A stretch of DNA of 64,000 nt, from the NCBI GenBank assembly GCA_032433765.1, contig JAVIAB010000047.1, forward strand, positions 16,285,107 to 16,349,106, written 5' to 3'. The notes beneath the pieces are model-generated. The model saw only the letters and a program-made list of their open reading frames with translations. It was not told the origin of the DNA and searched no databases. Shown one piece after another: positions 41,401 through 55,000 of this stretch. Origin of the DNA: Megaustenia siamemsis (Eukaryota; Mollusca; Gastropoda; Stylommatophora; Ariophantidae). Made by a program: the position numbers and the translations under genes. Positions within the stretch are counted from its first letter, which is position 1. Each line of letters begins with the position of its first letter.

Positions 41401-44400
41401 ATGTGCCAAAAATGAACGAAGAAAGACTTCCCCATCGACATTCATGTTGAAACCAGTTGAGAAAAAAAACAAGATAGGCCCAGAGAGTCGCTGTGCAAAA
41501 CATTTACTAGGAAAATTTCAATCATGGAATAAAGAAACAACCAAGAACTAGCAGCAAATAGTCAATTGTAGAGAACTATGACTTGCACCCTATGTACCAT
41601 CTTCGGCCTGAGAGGAAAATGAATGAACAAATGAAAAGGCCATGAGTTGTTTAAACAAGAAGGTGAAGGGAACTGCAATATTGTAGCTGAAGGGAACTGT
41701 AATATTGTGGGTGAAGGGAACTGTAATATTGTAGCTTTAGGAAACTGTATAATGCAGCTGAAGGGAACTGCAATATTGTAGCTGAAGGGAGCTGTATAAT
41801 GTTGTAGCTGTAGGAAACTGTATAATGCAGCTGAAGGGAACTGCAATATTGTAGCTGAAGGGAACTGTATAATGTTGTAGCTGTAGGAAACTGTATAATG
41901 TAGCTGAAGGGAACTGCAATATTGTAGCTGAAGGGAGCTGTATAATGTTGTAGCTGTAGGAAACTGTGTAATGCAGCTGAAGGGAACTGCAATATTGTAG
42001 CTGAAGGGAACTGTATAGTATTGTAGCTGTAGGAAACTGTATAATGCAGCTGAAGGGAACTGTATAATGTTGTAGCTGAAGGGAACTGTATAATGTTGTA
42101 GCTGAAGGGAGCTGTATAATGCAGCTGAAGGGAACTGCAATATTGTAGCTGAAGGGAGCTGTATAATGTTGTAGCTGTAGGAAACTGTATAATGCAGCTG
42201 AAGGGAACTGCAATATTGCGGGTGAAGGGAACTGTATAATGTTGTAGCTGTAGGAAACTGTATAATGCAGCTGAAGGGAACTGCAATATTGTAGCTGAAG
42301 GGAACTATAGTATTGTAGCTGTAGGAAACTGTATAATGTAGCTGAAGGGAACTGCAATATTGTAGCTGAAGGGAACTGCAATATTGTAGCTGAAGGGAAC
42401 TGTATAATGTTGTAGCTGTAGGAAACTGTATAATGCAGCTGAAGGGAACTGCAATATTGTAGCTGAAGGGAACTGCAATATTGTAGCTGAAGGGAACTGT
42501 ATAATGTTGTAGCTGTAGGAAACTGTATAATGCAGCTGAAGAGAACTGCAATATTGTAGCTGAAGGGAACTGCAATATTGTAGCTGAAGGGAACTGTATA
42601 ATGTTGTAGCTGTAGGAAACTGTATAATGTAGCTGAAGGGAACTGCAATATTGTAGCTGAAGGGAACTATAGTATTGTAGCTGTAGGAAACTGTATAATG
42701 TAGCTGAAGGGAACTGCAATATTGTAGCTGAAGGGAACTGTATAATATTGTAGCTGTAGGAAACTGTATAATGCAGCTGAAGGGAACTGCAATATTGTAG
42801 CTGAAGGGAACTGCAATATTGTAGCTGAAGGGAACTGTATAATGTTGTAGCTGTAGGAAACTGTATAATGTAGCTGAAGGGAACTGCAATATTGTAGCTG
42901 AAGGGAACTATAGTATTGTAGCTGTAGGAAACTGTGTAATGCAGCTGAAGGGAACTGCAATATTGTAGCTGAAGGGAACTGTATAATGTAGCTGAAGGGA
43001 ACTGCAATATTGTAGCTGAAGGGAACTGCAATATTGTAGCTGAAGGGAACTGTATAATGTTGTAGCTGTAGGAGACTGTATAATGTAGCTGAAGGGAACT
43101 GCAATATTGTAGCTGAAGGGAACTGTAGTATTGTAGCTGAAGGAAACTGTATAATGTTGTAGCTGTAGGAAACTGTATAATGCAGCTGAAGGGAACTGCA
43201 ATATTGTAGCTGAAGGGAACTATAGTATTGTAGCTGAAGGGAACTGTATAATGTTGTAGCTGTAGGAAACTGCAATATTGTAGCTGAAGGGAACTGCAAT
43301 ATTGTAGCTGAAGGGAACTGTATAATGTTGTAGCTGTAGGAAACTGTATAATGTAGCTGAAGGGAACTGCAATATTGTAGCTGAAGGGAACTATAGTATT
43401 GTAGCTGAAGGGAACTGCAATATTGTAGCTGTAGGAAACTGTATAATGTAGCTGAAGGGAACTGTAATATTGTAGCTGAAGGGAACTGCAATATTGTAGC
43501 TGAAGGGAACTGTATAATGTTGTAGCTGTAGGAAACTGTATAATGCAGCTGAAGGGAACTGCAATATTGTAGCTGAAGGGAACTGTATATTGTTGTAGCT
43601 GTAGGAAACTGTATAATGTAGCTGAAGGGAACTGCAATATTGTAGCTGAAGGGAACTGCAATATTGTAGCTGAAGGGAACTGTATAATGTTGTAGCTGTA
43701 GGAAACTGTATAATGCAGCTGAAGGGAACTGCAATATTGTAGCTGAAGGAAACTGTATAATGTTGTAGCTGTAGGAAACTGTGTAATGCAGCTGAAGGGA
43801 ACTGCAATATTGTAGCTGAAGGGAGCTGTATAATGCTGTAGCTGTAGGAAACTGTATAATGTAGCTGAAGGGAACTGTAATATTGTAGCTGAAGGGAACT
43901 ATAGTATTGTAGCTGTAGGAAACTGTATAATGTAGCTGAAGGGAACTGCAATATTGTAGCTGAAGGGAGCTGCAATATTGTAGCTGAAGGGAGCTGTATA
44001 ATGCTGTAGCTGTAGGAAACTGTGTAATGCAGCTGAAGGGAACTGCAATATTGTAGCTGAAGGGAACTGTATAATGCTGTAGCTGTAGGAAACTGTATAA
44101 TGCAGCTGAAGGGAACTGCAATATTGTAGCTGTAGGAAACTGTGTAATGCAGCTGAAGGGAACTATAGTATTGTAGCTGAAGGGAACTATAGTATTGTAG
44201 CTGAAGGGAACTATAGTATTGTAGCTGAAGGGAACTATAGTATTGTAGCTGAAGGGAACTGCAATATTGTAGCTGAAGGGAACTATAGTATTGTAGCTGT
44301 AGGAAACTGTATAATGCAGCTGAAGGGAACTGCAATATTGTAGCTGAAGGGAGCTGTATAATGCTGTAGCTGTAGGAAACTGTATAATGCAGCTGAAGGG

Positions 44401-47400
44401 AACTGCAATATTGTAGCTGAAGGGAGCTGTATAATGCTGTAGCTGTAGGAAACTGTATAATGCAGCTGAAGGGAACTGCAATATTGTAGCTGAAGGGAAC
44501 TGTATAATGTTGTAGCTGTAGGAAACTGTATAATGTAGCTGAAGGGAACTGCAATATTGTAGCTGAAGGGAACTGTATAATGCTGTAGCTGTAGGAAACT
44601 GTATAATGTAGCTGAAGGGAACTGCAATATTGTAGCTGAAGGGAACTGTATAATGCTGTAGCTGAAGGGAACTGTATAATGCTGTAGCTGTAGGAAACTG
44701 TATAATGTAACTGAAGGGAACTGCAATATTGTAGCTGAAGGGAACTGTATAATGCTGTAGCTGTAGGAAACTGTATAATGTAGCTGAAGGGAACTGCAAT
44801 ATTGTGGGTGAAGGGAACAGTATAATGTTGTAGCTAAAGGGAATTGTCAAACAAATACAAAGACGATTAGAGGCCACAGAAATTGGATTTCTCAGAAGAA
44901 TGTGGAAAGTTCCCTGGACAGCGAAAAAGACCAATGAGGAAATTCTCAGAGGCCAAAACAAAAAGGGAACTCCTAAAAAACATCAGAAAGAAACAATCAA
45001 CATTTTTTGGGGCACATTATGAGAAGAGGAAAGATGGAATACTTGGTTACAACTGGCAAAATAAAAGGAAAGAGAGATCGTGTATGACAAAGAGAGAAAA
45101 TACTGGATAGCTTGTTGTTATGGCATGGAAAACAGTCAACAACAGAACTGATACGATGCACTGTAGATAGACGATTGTGGAAGGACATGATTGTCTACGC
45201 CAATCGGTATAGCACATGATGATTATGAAAGGGAACTGTATAATATTGTAGGTGAAGGGAACTATATAATATTGTAGGTGAAGGAAATGTATAATATTGT
45301 AGGTGAAGGGAACTGTATAATATTGTAGGTGAAGGAAACTGTATAATATTGTAGGTGAAGGGAACTGTATGATATTGTAGGTGAAGGGGACTGTATAATA
45401 TTGTAGGTGAAGGGAACTGTATGATATTGTAGGTGAAGGGGACTGTATAATATTGTAGGTGAAGGGAACTGTATGATATTGTAGGTGAAGGAAACTGTAT
45501 AATATTGTAGGTGAAGGGAACTGTATAATATTGTAGGTGAAGGGAACTGTATAATATTGTAGGTGAAGGGGACTGTATAATATTGTAGGTGAAGGAAACT
45601 GTATAAAATTGTAGGTGAGGGGAACTGTATGATATTGTAGGTGAAGGGAACTGTATAATATTGTAGGTGAAGGAAACTGTATAAAATTGTAGGTGAAGGA
45701 AACTGTATAATATTGTAGGTGAAGGGGACTGTATAATATTGTAGGTGAAGGAGACTGTATATATTATTATAGGTGAAGGGAACTGTATAATATTGTAGGT
45801 GTAGGGAACTGTATGATATTGTAGGTGAAGGGAACTGTATGATATTGTAGGTGAAGGGAACTGTATAATATTGTAGGTGAAGGGAACTGTATAATATTGT
45901 AAGTGTAGGGAACTGTATAATATTGTAGGTGTAGGGAACTGTATAATATTGTAGGTGAAGGGAACTGTATAATATTGTAGGTGTAGGGAACTGTATAATA
46001 TTGTAGGTGAAGGGGACTGTATAATATTGTAGGTGAAGGGGACTGTATAATATTGTAGGTGAAGGAAACTATATGATATTGTAGGTGAAGGGGAATGTAT
46101 ATATTATTATAGGTGAAGGAAACTGTTTAATATTGTAGGTGAAGGGGACTGTATAATATTGTAGGTGAAGGAAACTGTATAATATTGTAGATGAAGGGGA
46201 CTGTATAATATTGTAGGTGAAGGAAACTATATGATATTGTAGGTGAAGGGGACTGTATATATTATTATAGGTGAAGGGAACTGTATAATATTGTAGGTGA
46301 AGGAAACTGTATAATATTGTAGGTGAAGGGGACTGTATAATATTGTAGGTGAAGGAAACTGTATAAAATTGTAGGTGAGGGGAACTGTATGATATTGTAG
46401 GTGAAGGGAACTGTATAATATTGTAGGTGAAGGAAACTGTATAAAATTGTAGGTGAAGGAAACTGTATAATATTGTAGGTGAAGGTGACTGTATAATATT
46501 GTAGGTGAAGGAGACTGTATATATTATTATAGGTGAAGGGAACTGTATAATATTGTAGGTGTAGGGAACTGTATGATATTGTAGGTGAAGGAAACTGTAT
46601 GATATTGTAGGTGAAGGGAACTGTATAATATTGTAGGTGAAGGGAACTGTATAATATTGTAGGTGTAGGGAACTGTATAATATTGTAGGTGTAGGGAACT
46701 GTATAATATTGTAGGTGAAGGGAACTGTATAATATTGTAGGTGTAGGGAACTGTATAATATTGTAGGTGAAGGGAACTGTATAATATTGTAGGTGAAGGG
46801 GACTGTATAATATTGCGGGTGAAGGGAACTGTATAATATTGTAGGTGAAGGGGACTGTATAATATTGTAAGTGAAGGAAACTATATGATATTGTAGGTGA
46901 AGGGGACTGTATATATTATTATAGGTGAAGGAAACTGTTTAATATTGTAGGTGAAGGAAACTGTATAATATTGTAGATGAAGGGGACTGTATAATATTGT
47001 AGGTGAAGGAAACTATATGATATTGTAGGTGAAGGGGACTGTATATATTATTATAGGTGAAGGGAACTGTATAATATTGTAGGTGAAGGGGACTGTATAA
47101 TATTGTAGGCGAAAGAAACTGCATAATATTGTAGGTGAAGGGAACTGTATGATATTGTAGGTGAAGGGAACTGTATAATATTGTAGGTGAAGGGAACTGT
47201 ATGATATTGTAGGTGAAGGGAACTGTATAATATTGTAGGTGAAGGAAACTGTATAATATTGTAGGTGAAGGGAACTGTATGATATTATTGGTGAAGGAAA
47301 CTATATGATAGTGTAGGTGAAGGGAACTGTATAATATTGTAGGTGAAGGAAACTGTATAATATTGTAGGTGAAGGGGACTGTATAATATTGTAGGTGAAG

Positions 47401-50400
47401 GGGACTGTATAATATTGTAGGTGAAGGGAACTGTATAATATTGTAGGTGAAGGGGACTGTATAATATTGTAGGTGAAGGGTACTGTATAATATTGTAGGT
47501 GAAGGGGACTGTATAATATTGTAGGTGAAGGGAACTGTATAATATTGTAGGTGAAGGGAACTGTATAATATTGTAGGTGAAGGGGACTGTATAATATTGT
47601 AGGTGAAGGGGACTGTATGATATTGTAGGTGAAGGGGACTGTATATATTATTATAGGTGAAGGAAACTGTTTAATATTGTAGGTGAAGGAAACTGTATAA
47701 TATTGTAGATGAAGGGGACTGTATAATATTGTAGGTGAAGGAAACTATATGATATTGTAGGTGAAGGGGACTGTATATATTATTATAGGTGAAGGGAACT
47801 GTATAATATTGTAGGTGAAGGGGACTGTATAATATTGTAGGCGAAAGAAACTGCATAATATTGTAGGTGAAGGGAACTGTATGATATTGTAGGTGAAGGG
47901 AACTGTATAATATTGTAGGTGAAGGGAACTGTATGATATTGTAGGTGAAGGGAACTGTATAATATTGTAGGTGAAGGAAACTGTATAATATTGTAGGTGA
48001 AGGGAACTGTATGATATTATAGGTGAAGGAAACTATATGATAGTGTAGGTGAAGGGAACTGTATAATATTGTAGGTGAAGGAAACTGTATAATATTGTAG
48101 ATGAAGGGGACTGTATAATATTGTAGGTGAAGGGGACTGTATAATATTGTAGGTGAAGGGAACTGTATAATATTGTAGGTGAAGGGGACTGTATAATATT
48201 GTAGGTGAAGGGAACTGTATAATATTGTAGGTGAAGGGGACTGTATAATATTGTAGGTGAAGGGAACTGTATAATATTGTAGGTGAAGGGAACTGTATAA
48301 TATTGTAGGTGAAGGGGACTGTATAATATTGTAGGTGAAGGGGACTGTATGATATTGTAGGTGAAGGGGACTGTATATATTATTATAGGTGAAGGAAACT
48401 GTTTAATATTGTAGGTGAAGGGGACTGTATAATATTGTAGGTGAAGGGAACTGTATAATATTGTAGGTGAAGGGACCTGTATGATATTGCAGGTGAAGGG
48501 AACTGTATGATATTGTAGGTGAAGGGGACTGTATAATATTGTAGGTGAAGGGAACTGTATAATATTGTAAGTGAAGGGACCTGTATGATATTGCGGGTGA
48601 AGGGAACTGTATGATATTGTAGGTGAAGGGGACTGTATAATATTGTAGGTGAAGGGAACTGTATAATATTGTAGGTGAAGGGAACTATAGTTGTCTATTG
48701 TTCTCTTTTCTTTCCATCCAATTCTTCCTATTCTATAAATCCACGCTTCAAAGGCTTAAATTTTCTGTTCTGTTTTCTTGTCTAATGTCCATGTTTCTGC
48801 ACCATACAGGAGTATTGAGAAGAAAATACATTTTGCTATTCTTAGTTTTAACCCTGGTGTTATTTGTTTTGATGTTAGTATACTTTTCATGGCATTAAAA
48901 TTACTTTTTGCCATTCCTATTCTTTTGTTTATTTCATTTAGTAGTTGTAAGGTAGTTGTAGCACTGAACTGTCTCCAGGTCTATTTCTTCAACTTTGATA
49001 TCCACTTGTAGGTTTTGAGTATTATCTTTGCTTATGATGATAGTTTTAGTATTTTTGATATTCATATCTAATCCACATTTTTTGCTTATCATGTTTATTT
49101 CATTATGTAATTGTTGTAGGTCTTTAGGATTTTCTGATAGTAGTACTGTATCATCAGCATATCTTAGGTTATTGATTATCTTTCCATTAATGTTTAGGCC
49201 TGGCATCTCTGTGATATTTTTAAAGATTTGCTCAGTGTATAGATTGAACAAGCTTGGTGATAGGATGCATCCTTGTCTTACTCCTCTTTTTATATCAATA
49301 GGTGTAGAGTTTTCTTTGTTATATTTTATTATTGCTGTTTGCTCCCAGTGTAAATTACATATTAGTTGTATGTCCCTGTCATCTAGATGTATATCTTTTA
49401 GGCAGTCTATAAGTTGTTTGTGGTGTATTCTATCAAAAGCTTTGGTGTAGTCTATGAAGTAAAAGTAAAGTACCCCCGTCATGCCAAGTGGCGTATAGGG
49501 AAATATAGTTTTAGTGACCCTATATTTTACAGACCTTCAGTGCATAATTTTTGGGGTAATGTGGTCGGTATTACGCCCATGCTGCTTTACTTTCTCAGAA
49601 TAAAATCCGGTACCCATTTAAGGCTGGGTGAACCCGGAAGCCGTCGGTTGGGATCGAACCCTACCCCTTGTCCTTTGTAGTCCAGTTCACTAACCACTGA
49701 GCTATCGCGGCTCCCGTAGTCTATGAAGCAGGCATATATTGGTTTGTGTACTTCTATGTACTTTTCGATTAATGTTCTCATGCTGAATATGGCTTCTTTT
49801 GTCCCACTGTTTCTCCTAAATCCAAATTGTTGGTCCTCTAATTCAGTATTAATTTTATTCTGAATCCTTCCTTGTATAACCTTTAGCAAGATATTTTTTG
49901 TTACATGGCTTATTAGGTATGATGTTTTAAAATCACTGCATTCAACTGCACCATTCATTTTAGGCAATGCAATGAAAGTTGATGTTTTTTAGTCATTTGG
50001 TATGTATCCTGTATGGTATATGTCATTGCATATGTCTGTCATCACTTCAATGCCAAAATCTTCTAGTGACTGTATCATCTCTATATGTATATTGTCAGAT
50101 CCTGCAGCTTTTATATTTTTCATTGTTTTTATAGCTTTTTCTACTTCAGATTTTAAGATTTTATAGCTTGACATACATTTTATAATTGGTTTTTTGGCTC
50201 TTTCATCATGAAATAATTCTGCTATACATTCCTGCCGTCTATCGATTATATCTTTGTTGTCTGTTAGCATTCTTCCTTCTTTATTTGCAATACATCTGCT
50301 TCCTGTAGCTTTTTTGTTTTTATTAGTCATTTTCTTTATTTCTGTGTGCATCCCTCTTTAATTTTGTTTACTTTCCATAGTTTTGACTTCTAGGCATCTT

Positions 50401-51961
50401 TGTTGAGCCAGTCTTCTTTTGCCTTCTTGCATATTTCATCATCAATTTATTTGTATTGGGCAGTGTTGTTTGCTTGTCTTTTTTTTTTTCATTTTTTCTA
50501 AGATGGTGTCAGTTATCCATTGTTGTTTTTTTTCTTTTCCTTTTTGGGTAAGGTGTCACAGATTTCTTGTATGCTTTTCTTTATACATTGCCATTTGGTT
50601 GTAACTTTTTCTTCAGGATTGTCTCTTTTGTATTGCTCAGTTCCTTCTTCTAGCAGCTTATGATATGTGTTCTTTACTTGTATTGTATAAGTATCTTTAA
50701 CATCTTTTTGATGTAAAGCTGTTATATCTATTGGTATTGATGAATTAGTCTTTTGTTTGTTTCTCTTTAGTTTGATTTTCATTTTAATCATTACAGGATT
50801 GTGATCTGAATTAATATCTGCTCCTTGATAAGTTTTGACTTTCTTGACACTGTTATGGAATCTGTCTTTTATCATTATGTAATCTATTTGATTCCTCTTC
50901 TTATCTCCAGGGCTTTTCCATGTGTATAGTTTCCTTTTCTCTTGCTCAAAGTAGGTGTTACATATTATCAGATTGTTTTCATCACAAAATTGTATTAATA
51001 TTTCTCCTCTGTCATTTCTTTTTCCTAAACCATGATTTCCTATGATATTTTCATATCTACCTTTTCTACTTTAGCGTTCTTGTCACCCACTGCAATCAAT
51101 ATGTTCAAAGATTTCACTTGCTTCATAACTTTATTTAGATCTTCATAGTATGCTTCTATTTGTTCATCTGTATAGTCTTGAGTAGGTGCATATGTCTGTA
51201 TTATTGCTATGTCAAATAGTTTTGCCTTTATTTTTAATAGTATAATCCTATCATTTTACAACTATTCTGTATGAACTCACACATACTGTACACAAACAGC
51301 TACAGACAACAACCATATTGTGTAGGCACTCTCACCAAAATGATAGTGATCAGCAGAGAGGTGCATCAGGCAGGCTACTCTTCTCAGTGTCACAACAGTT
51401 AAGCACTATACACTGCAGCCATATGGCTTTTCATTTCTCTCACAGTGAACAAACTCCTGTTTAAATGTCATGGCTGTATCTTCATTGGTGTTACAATTAT
51501 TGAGGAAATGCTGGGTTTGCTAGTGTGTGATACACCCTTTGTAGGGCTACTTTCCACCATCATTATGATGTTTGGGGTGTGTAGCATTATTTCTTTATTG
51601 TTTGTGAAGATCATTTGATGTGATTAGTGTTTTAACTGTAGTAAAAAAAAAAAGTGAGAGTTTCCTGTGTGTTACCGGGGTCTTATGAGGGAAGTAAAGA
51701 ATAGCGACACTGTGACCTTCCAGGCATGTCGTAAGAGGCGACTAAGGAGGTTGATCGATGGCTTGACAAGCTGTCATTGTAAAAAGTATTGTTATGGAAA
51801 CAGCGCCATATATTTTAGAGCAGTGATCTCTGCAATATGTGCCACTTTGGCATGCAGGTTTCTGTTTTTGAGATTGTGGTTCTGCCCTATGTGTCGTCTT
51901 CGGCTGGAGAGGACGATAGATAGATAGATAGGTAGATAGATAGGTAGGTAGGTAGGTAGGT

Positions 51962-52002
<41 letters not shown>

Positions 52003-55000
52003 AGGATAGGATAGGATAGGATAGGATAGGATACGATACGATACGATAAGATAAGATAAGATAAGATAGATAGATCCTGTATAAGTGAAGAGAGTTGTGT
52101 AATCGAATTAGATGAAAGGAATAGAAAAATTAACCCTAGTTTTCAATACTTATCTGTGGGTCACATTCTCACAATACTGTTGTAAAAATTACTACCATTA
52201 AATATTATATTTGGAGTTCAAAAAATAATATTTTTTTTGAATTTTTGCTACACAGCTGTGTGTTTATCCCAGCAGAGACATGAGAATTGGATGCTGTCAT
52301 AATTTCCTGGGTTATGTTAGATTTATGGCCTGAAATTTGAACATATGATGATATGGCTACCGGAGTGTTATGTTGTCTATTCAGATGGTCACCTACAGTC
52401 CGCCAATCCAGCCCCCTCAAAACTTTGTTGTCACTGTCTATCCCATGTTAAAAAGGTGTGTTTGAAGTCTCACAGACAGCCTAGGACATTTCCCCCCATC
52501 ATAAAAAAAAACAATTTCTTGAAAATTGACGAAATCTAGGGAAAAAAAAAACAGCACCCCTTTCTACGATACCATCATACTTTTTACGATGCACTCGAAA
52601 ACAAAACTGCAACATCAAAGGAAACAAGTCCAACACTCTTTGCCGACAGCAAACCTGTCAAATTTAAAGAATTTGTCTTTTGAGGTGGTAATTTTTACGA
52701 TGGAATCATAATGTTGGGTTTAATGTAATAATTAGCAAATAATCATGGAGGAGTTCTCATGGACCTACTAATGTTTTCTTTTCAATTCTTCCCAGGAGAA
52801 AGTATGGCGTTCATCTCCACTTCTTTGAGATGGGCATGTATATGCTTTACTTAATATCACTGACCATATTTGTTCTGGACAATGACCCTTTTAACCATTA
52901 TGATGCATCTGATCAGAAATTGGAAGGATCCTTTTCTGCCATGGCCATGTTTGACGTTGAGAATATCGATGTCGACGATTTTAATCTTGAAGTGTCAAAA
53001 AATATGAATATTTCACTTCTCCTAAGTAACATATTTAATGCTAAAACTTTTGAAGATTCATCACGTTTTGTGAGTATTATGATCAAATCTTCTGTTTCCT
53101 CAAGGTTTATTTTCAGTTCAACTTGTTCACTGTTATTCAACACTTAGTATTTTTTCTGATTGTGTTTTTCACTAATGTTGTTCCAAATTACACATTTCTT
53201 GTGTTATCATGATTCAAATTCATATATTATTTCACTAGAAATATTTTACTTTTTCAAATTCATTAGTTTGGTGTGTATTAATTGTGATTCCAAAACACAT
53301 AAGTTTACTGTGTGCAATAATCATTTTACATTCACTTCGGTTTACTTGTGTTAAGCATTATTAAAAAATCATATTAGTTCACAATATGCTGCAATTTCGT
53401 ATTCTCCAGTTTTATTATTTTTTCTGCATCCAATTTGTGCTCCACATAATTGAGATTCACTTATTGGTCTTAAAGCCTTTTCTTTGGGATTTTGCGAAAT
53501 ATTTCTCTACCGAAACTTAAAAACGATATTCCTCCATATTGTGCACAATCTCTTTAGCTGCATTGTTCCTTCCAGATGAGTAATTACTGAATTCTCTCAG
53601 TTCTGGGTGCATTTATGTTGGTCCACACTGGGTTGTATATTTGATGTAGCTAGTCTGTTCTCACCATCCTTGCCAGCTTTATTAATTTAGTAAATATAAG
53701 ATTTTGAAGCTGAAACACCAGCAGCAGAATTAGATATACATTTAGATGACTTCAACTTGAGCAAAATTGAGACCTCCTTAAAGTGTATTGACAACAACAA
53801 GGATGCTGGCGAGGATAAGTTAACAGCTGAGATCCTCAAGGCAATTGATAGCCATAATTGAATACATCTTCAGACAATGTTCAACATCATTTGGAAAGCA
53901 GAGAAGATGGCTCATAAATGGAAAAAAGGAATTATTGTTAAGATTCCAAAAAAGGGCAATCTCAGAGATTGTAACAACTGGAGAGGCGTGACACTTTTGT
54001 CAGTTGCCTCAAAGTTATTCTGCAAAATCATCATAGATAGAATAAAGGATTCAATAGATACAGTAATGCGTGAAGAACAGGCAGGGTTTAGAAAAGGGAG
54101 AAGCTGCCTTGACCACATTTTTACTCTGTGACTTATATTGGAGGAACACATTGGAAAGCAAAAACCTTTTGTACTTAACTTCGTTGACTTCAAAAAAGCA
54201 TTCAACAGCATTCATAGAGACTCTTTGTGGAGAATTCTGAGGCAATATGGCTTACCATAAAAAATAATAAATATTATTAAAGACATGTCTGATGGCTACA
54301 CATGTGCAGTTTGTACAGAGGAAGGACTGAGCGAATATTTTCCTATAGAAACTGGGGTTAAACAAGGATTTATTTTATCGCCCTTGCTATTTGCGATTGT
54401 TATGGACTTCATAATGAAGAAATGCTGCACTGGTAACAAAGGCATTGAATGGATACAAGGAGACCATTTGGAGGACTTCAACTTTGCTGATGATATAGTT
54501 CTCATCAGCAGTCAAAACAATGCAGGAAAACACAAATGAACTATCATCAATAGCCAGCTAAATTAGGCTTAAGATCAATCATAAAAAGACTAAAGTCATG
54601 AAAAGTTTCATTCCTACAGATGACAGAATATACATGGAAAACAAACCAGTGGAAGAGATCGACCACATAATCTATCTTGGAAGTCACATTGATCAGGAAG
54701 GGGATACAAGCAAAGAAATTAGAATCAGAATAGCTAAAGCAGCAATGTCTTTCAGAAGCCTTGAAAAATTGCAGAAATCAAAACTCAACAGCACAAACAC
54801 AAAACTTTTCAAATCAAATGTACTATCAACCCTTACATATGCATATGAAAGCTGGAAAACAACAAGAGAGATAGAAACAAAGTTGAACGCATTCGAAAAT
54901 AAATGTCTAAGGAAAATAGTTGGTATAGCGTAGAACGAATTCAAAACAAATGCCTATATGTTTATTCCCTATGGGCCGGCTATGGCTCGAAAGGTCAATA

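Noticed and set aside
41562..44961. Minus-strand open frames of up to 764 codons ([13 protein letters not shown] repeats)
   Set aside because: They lie wholly in a minisatellite whose unit lacks stops on that strand. Overlapping long frames exist in other phases and there is no domain or splice evidence.
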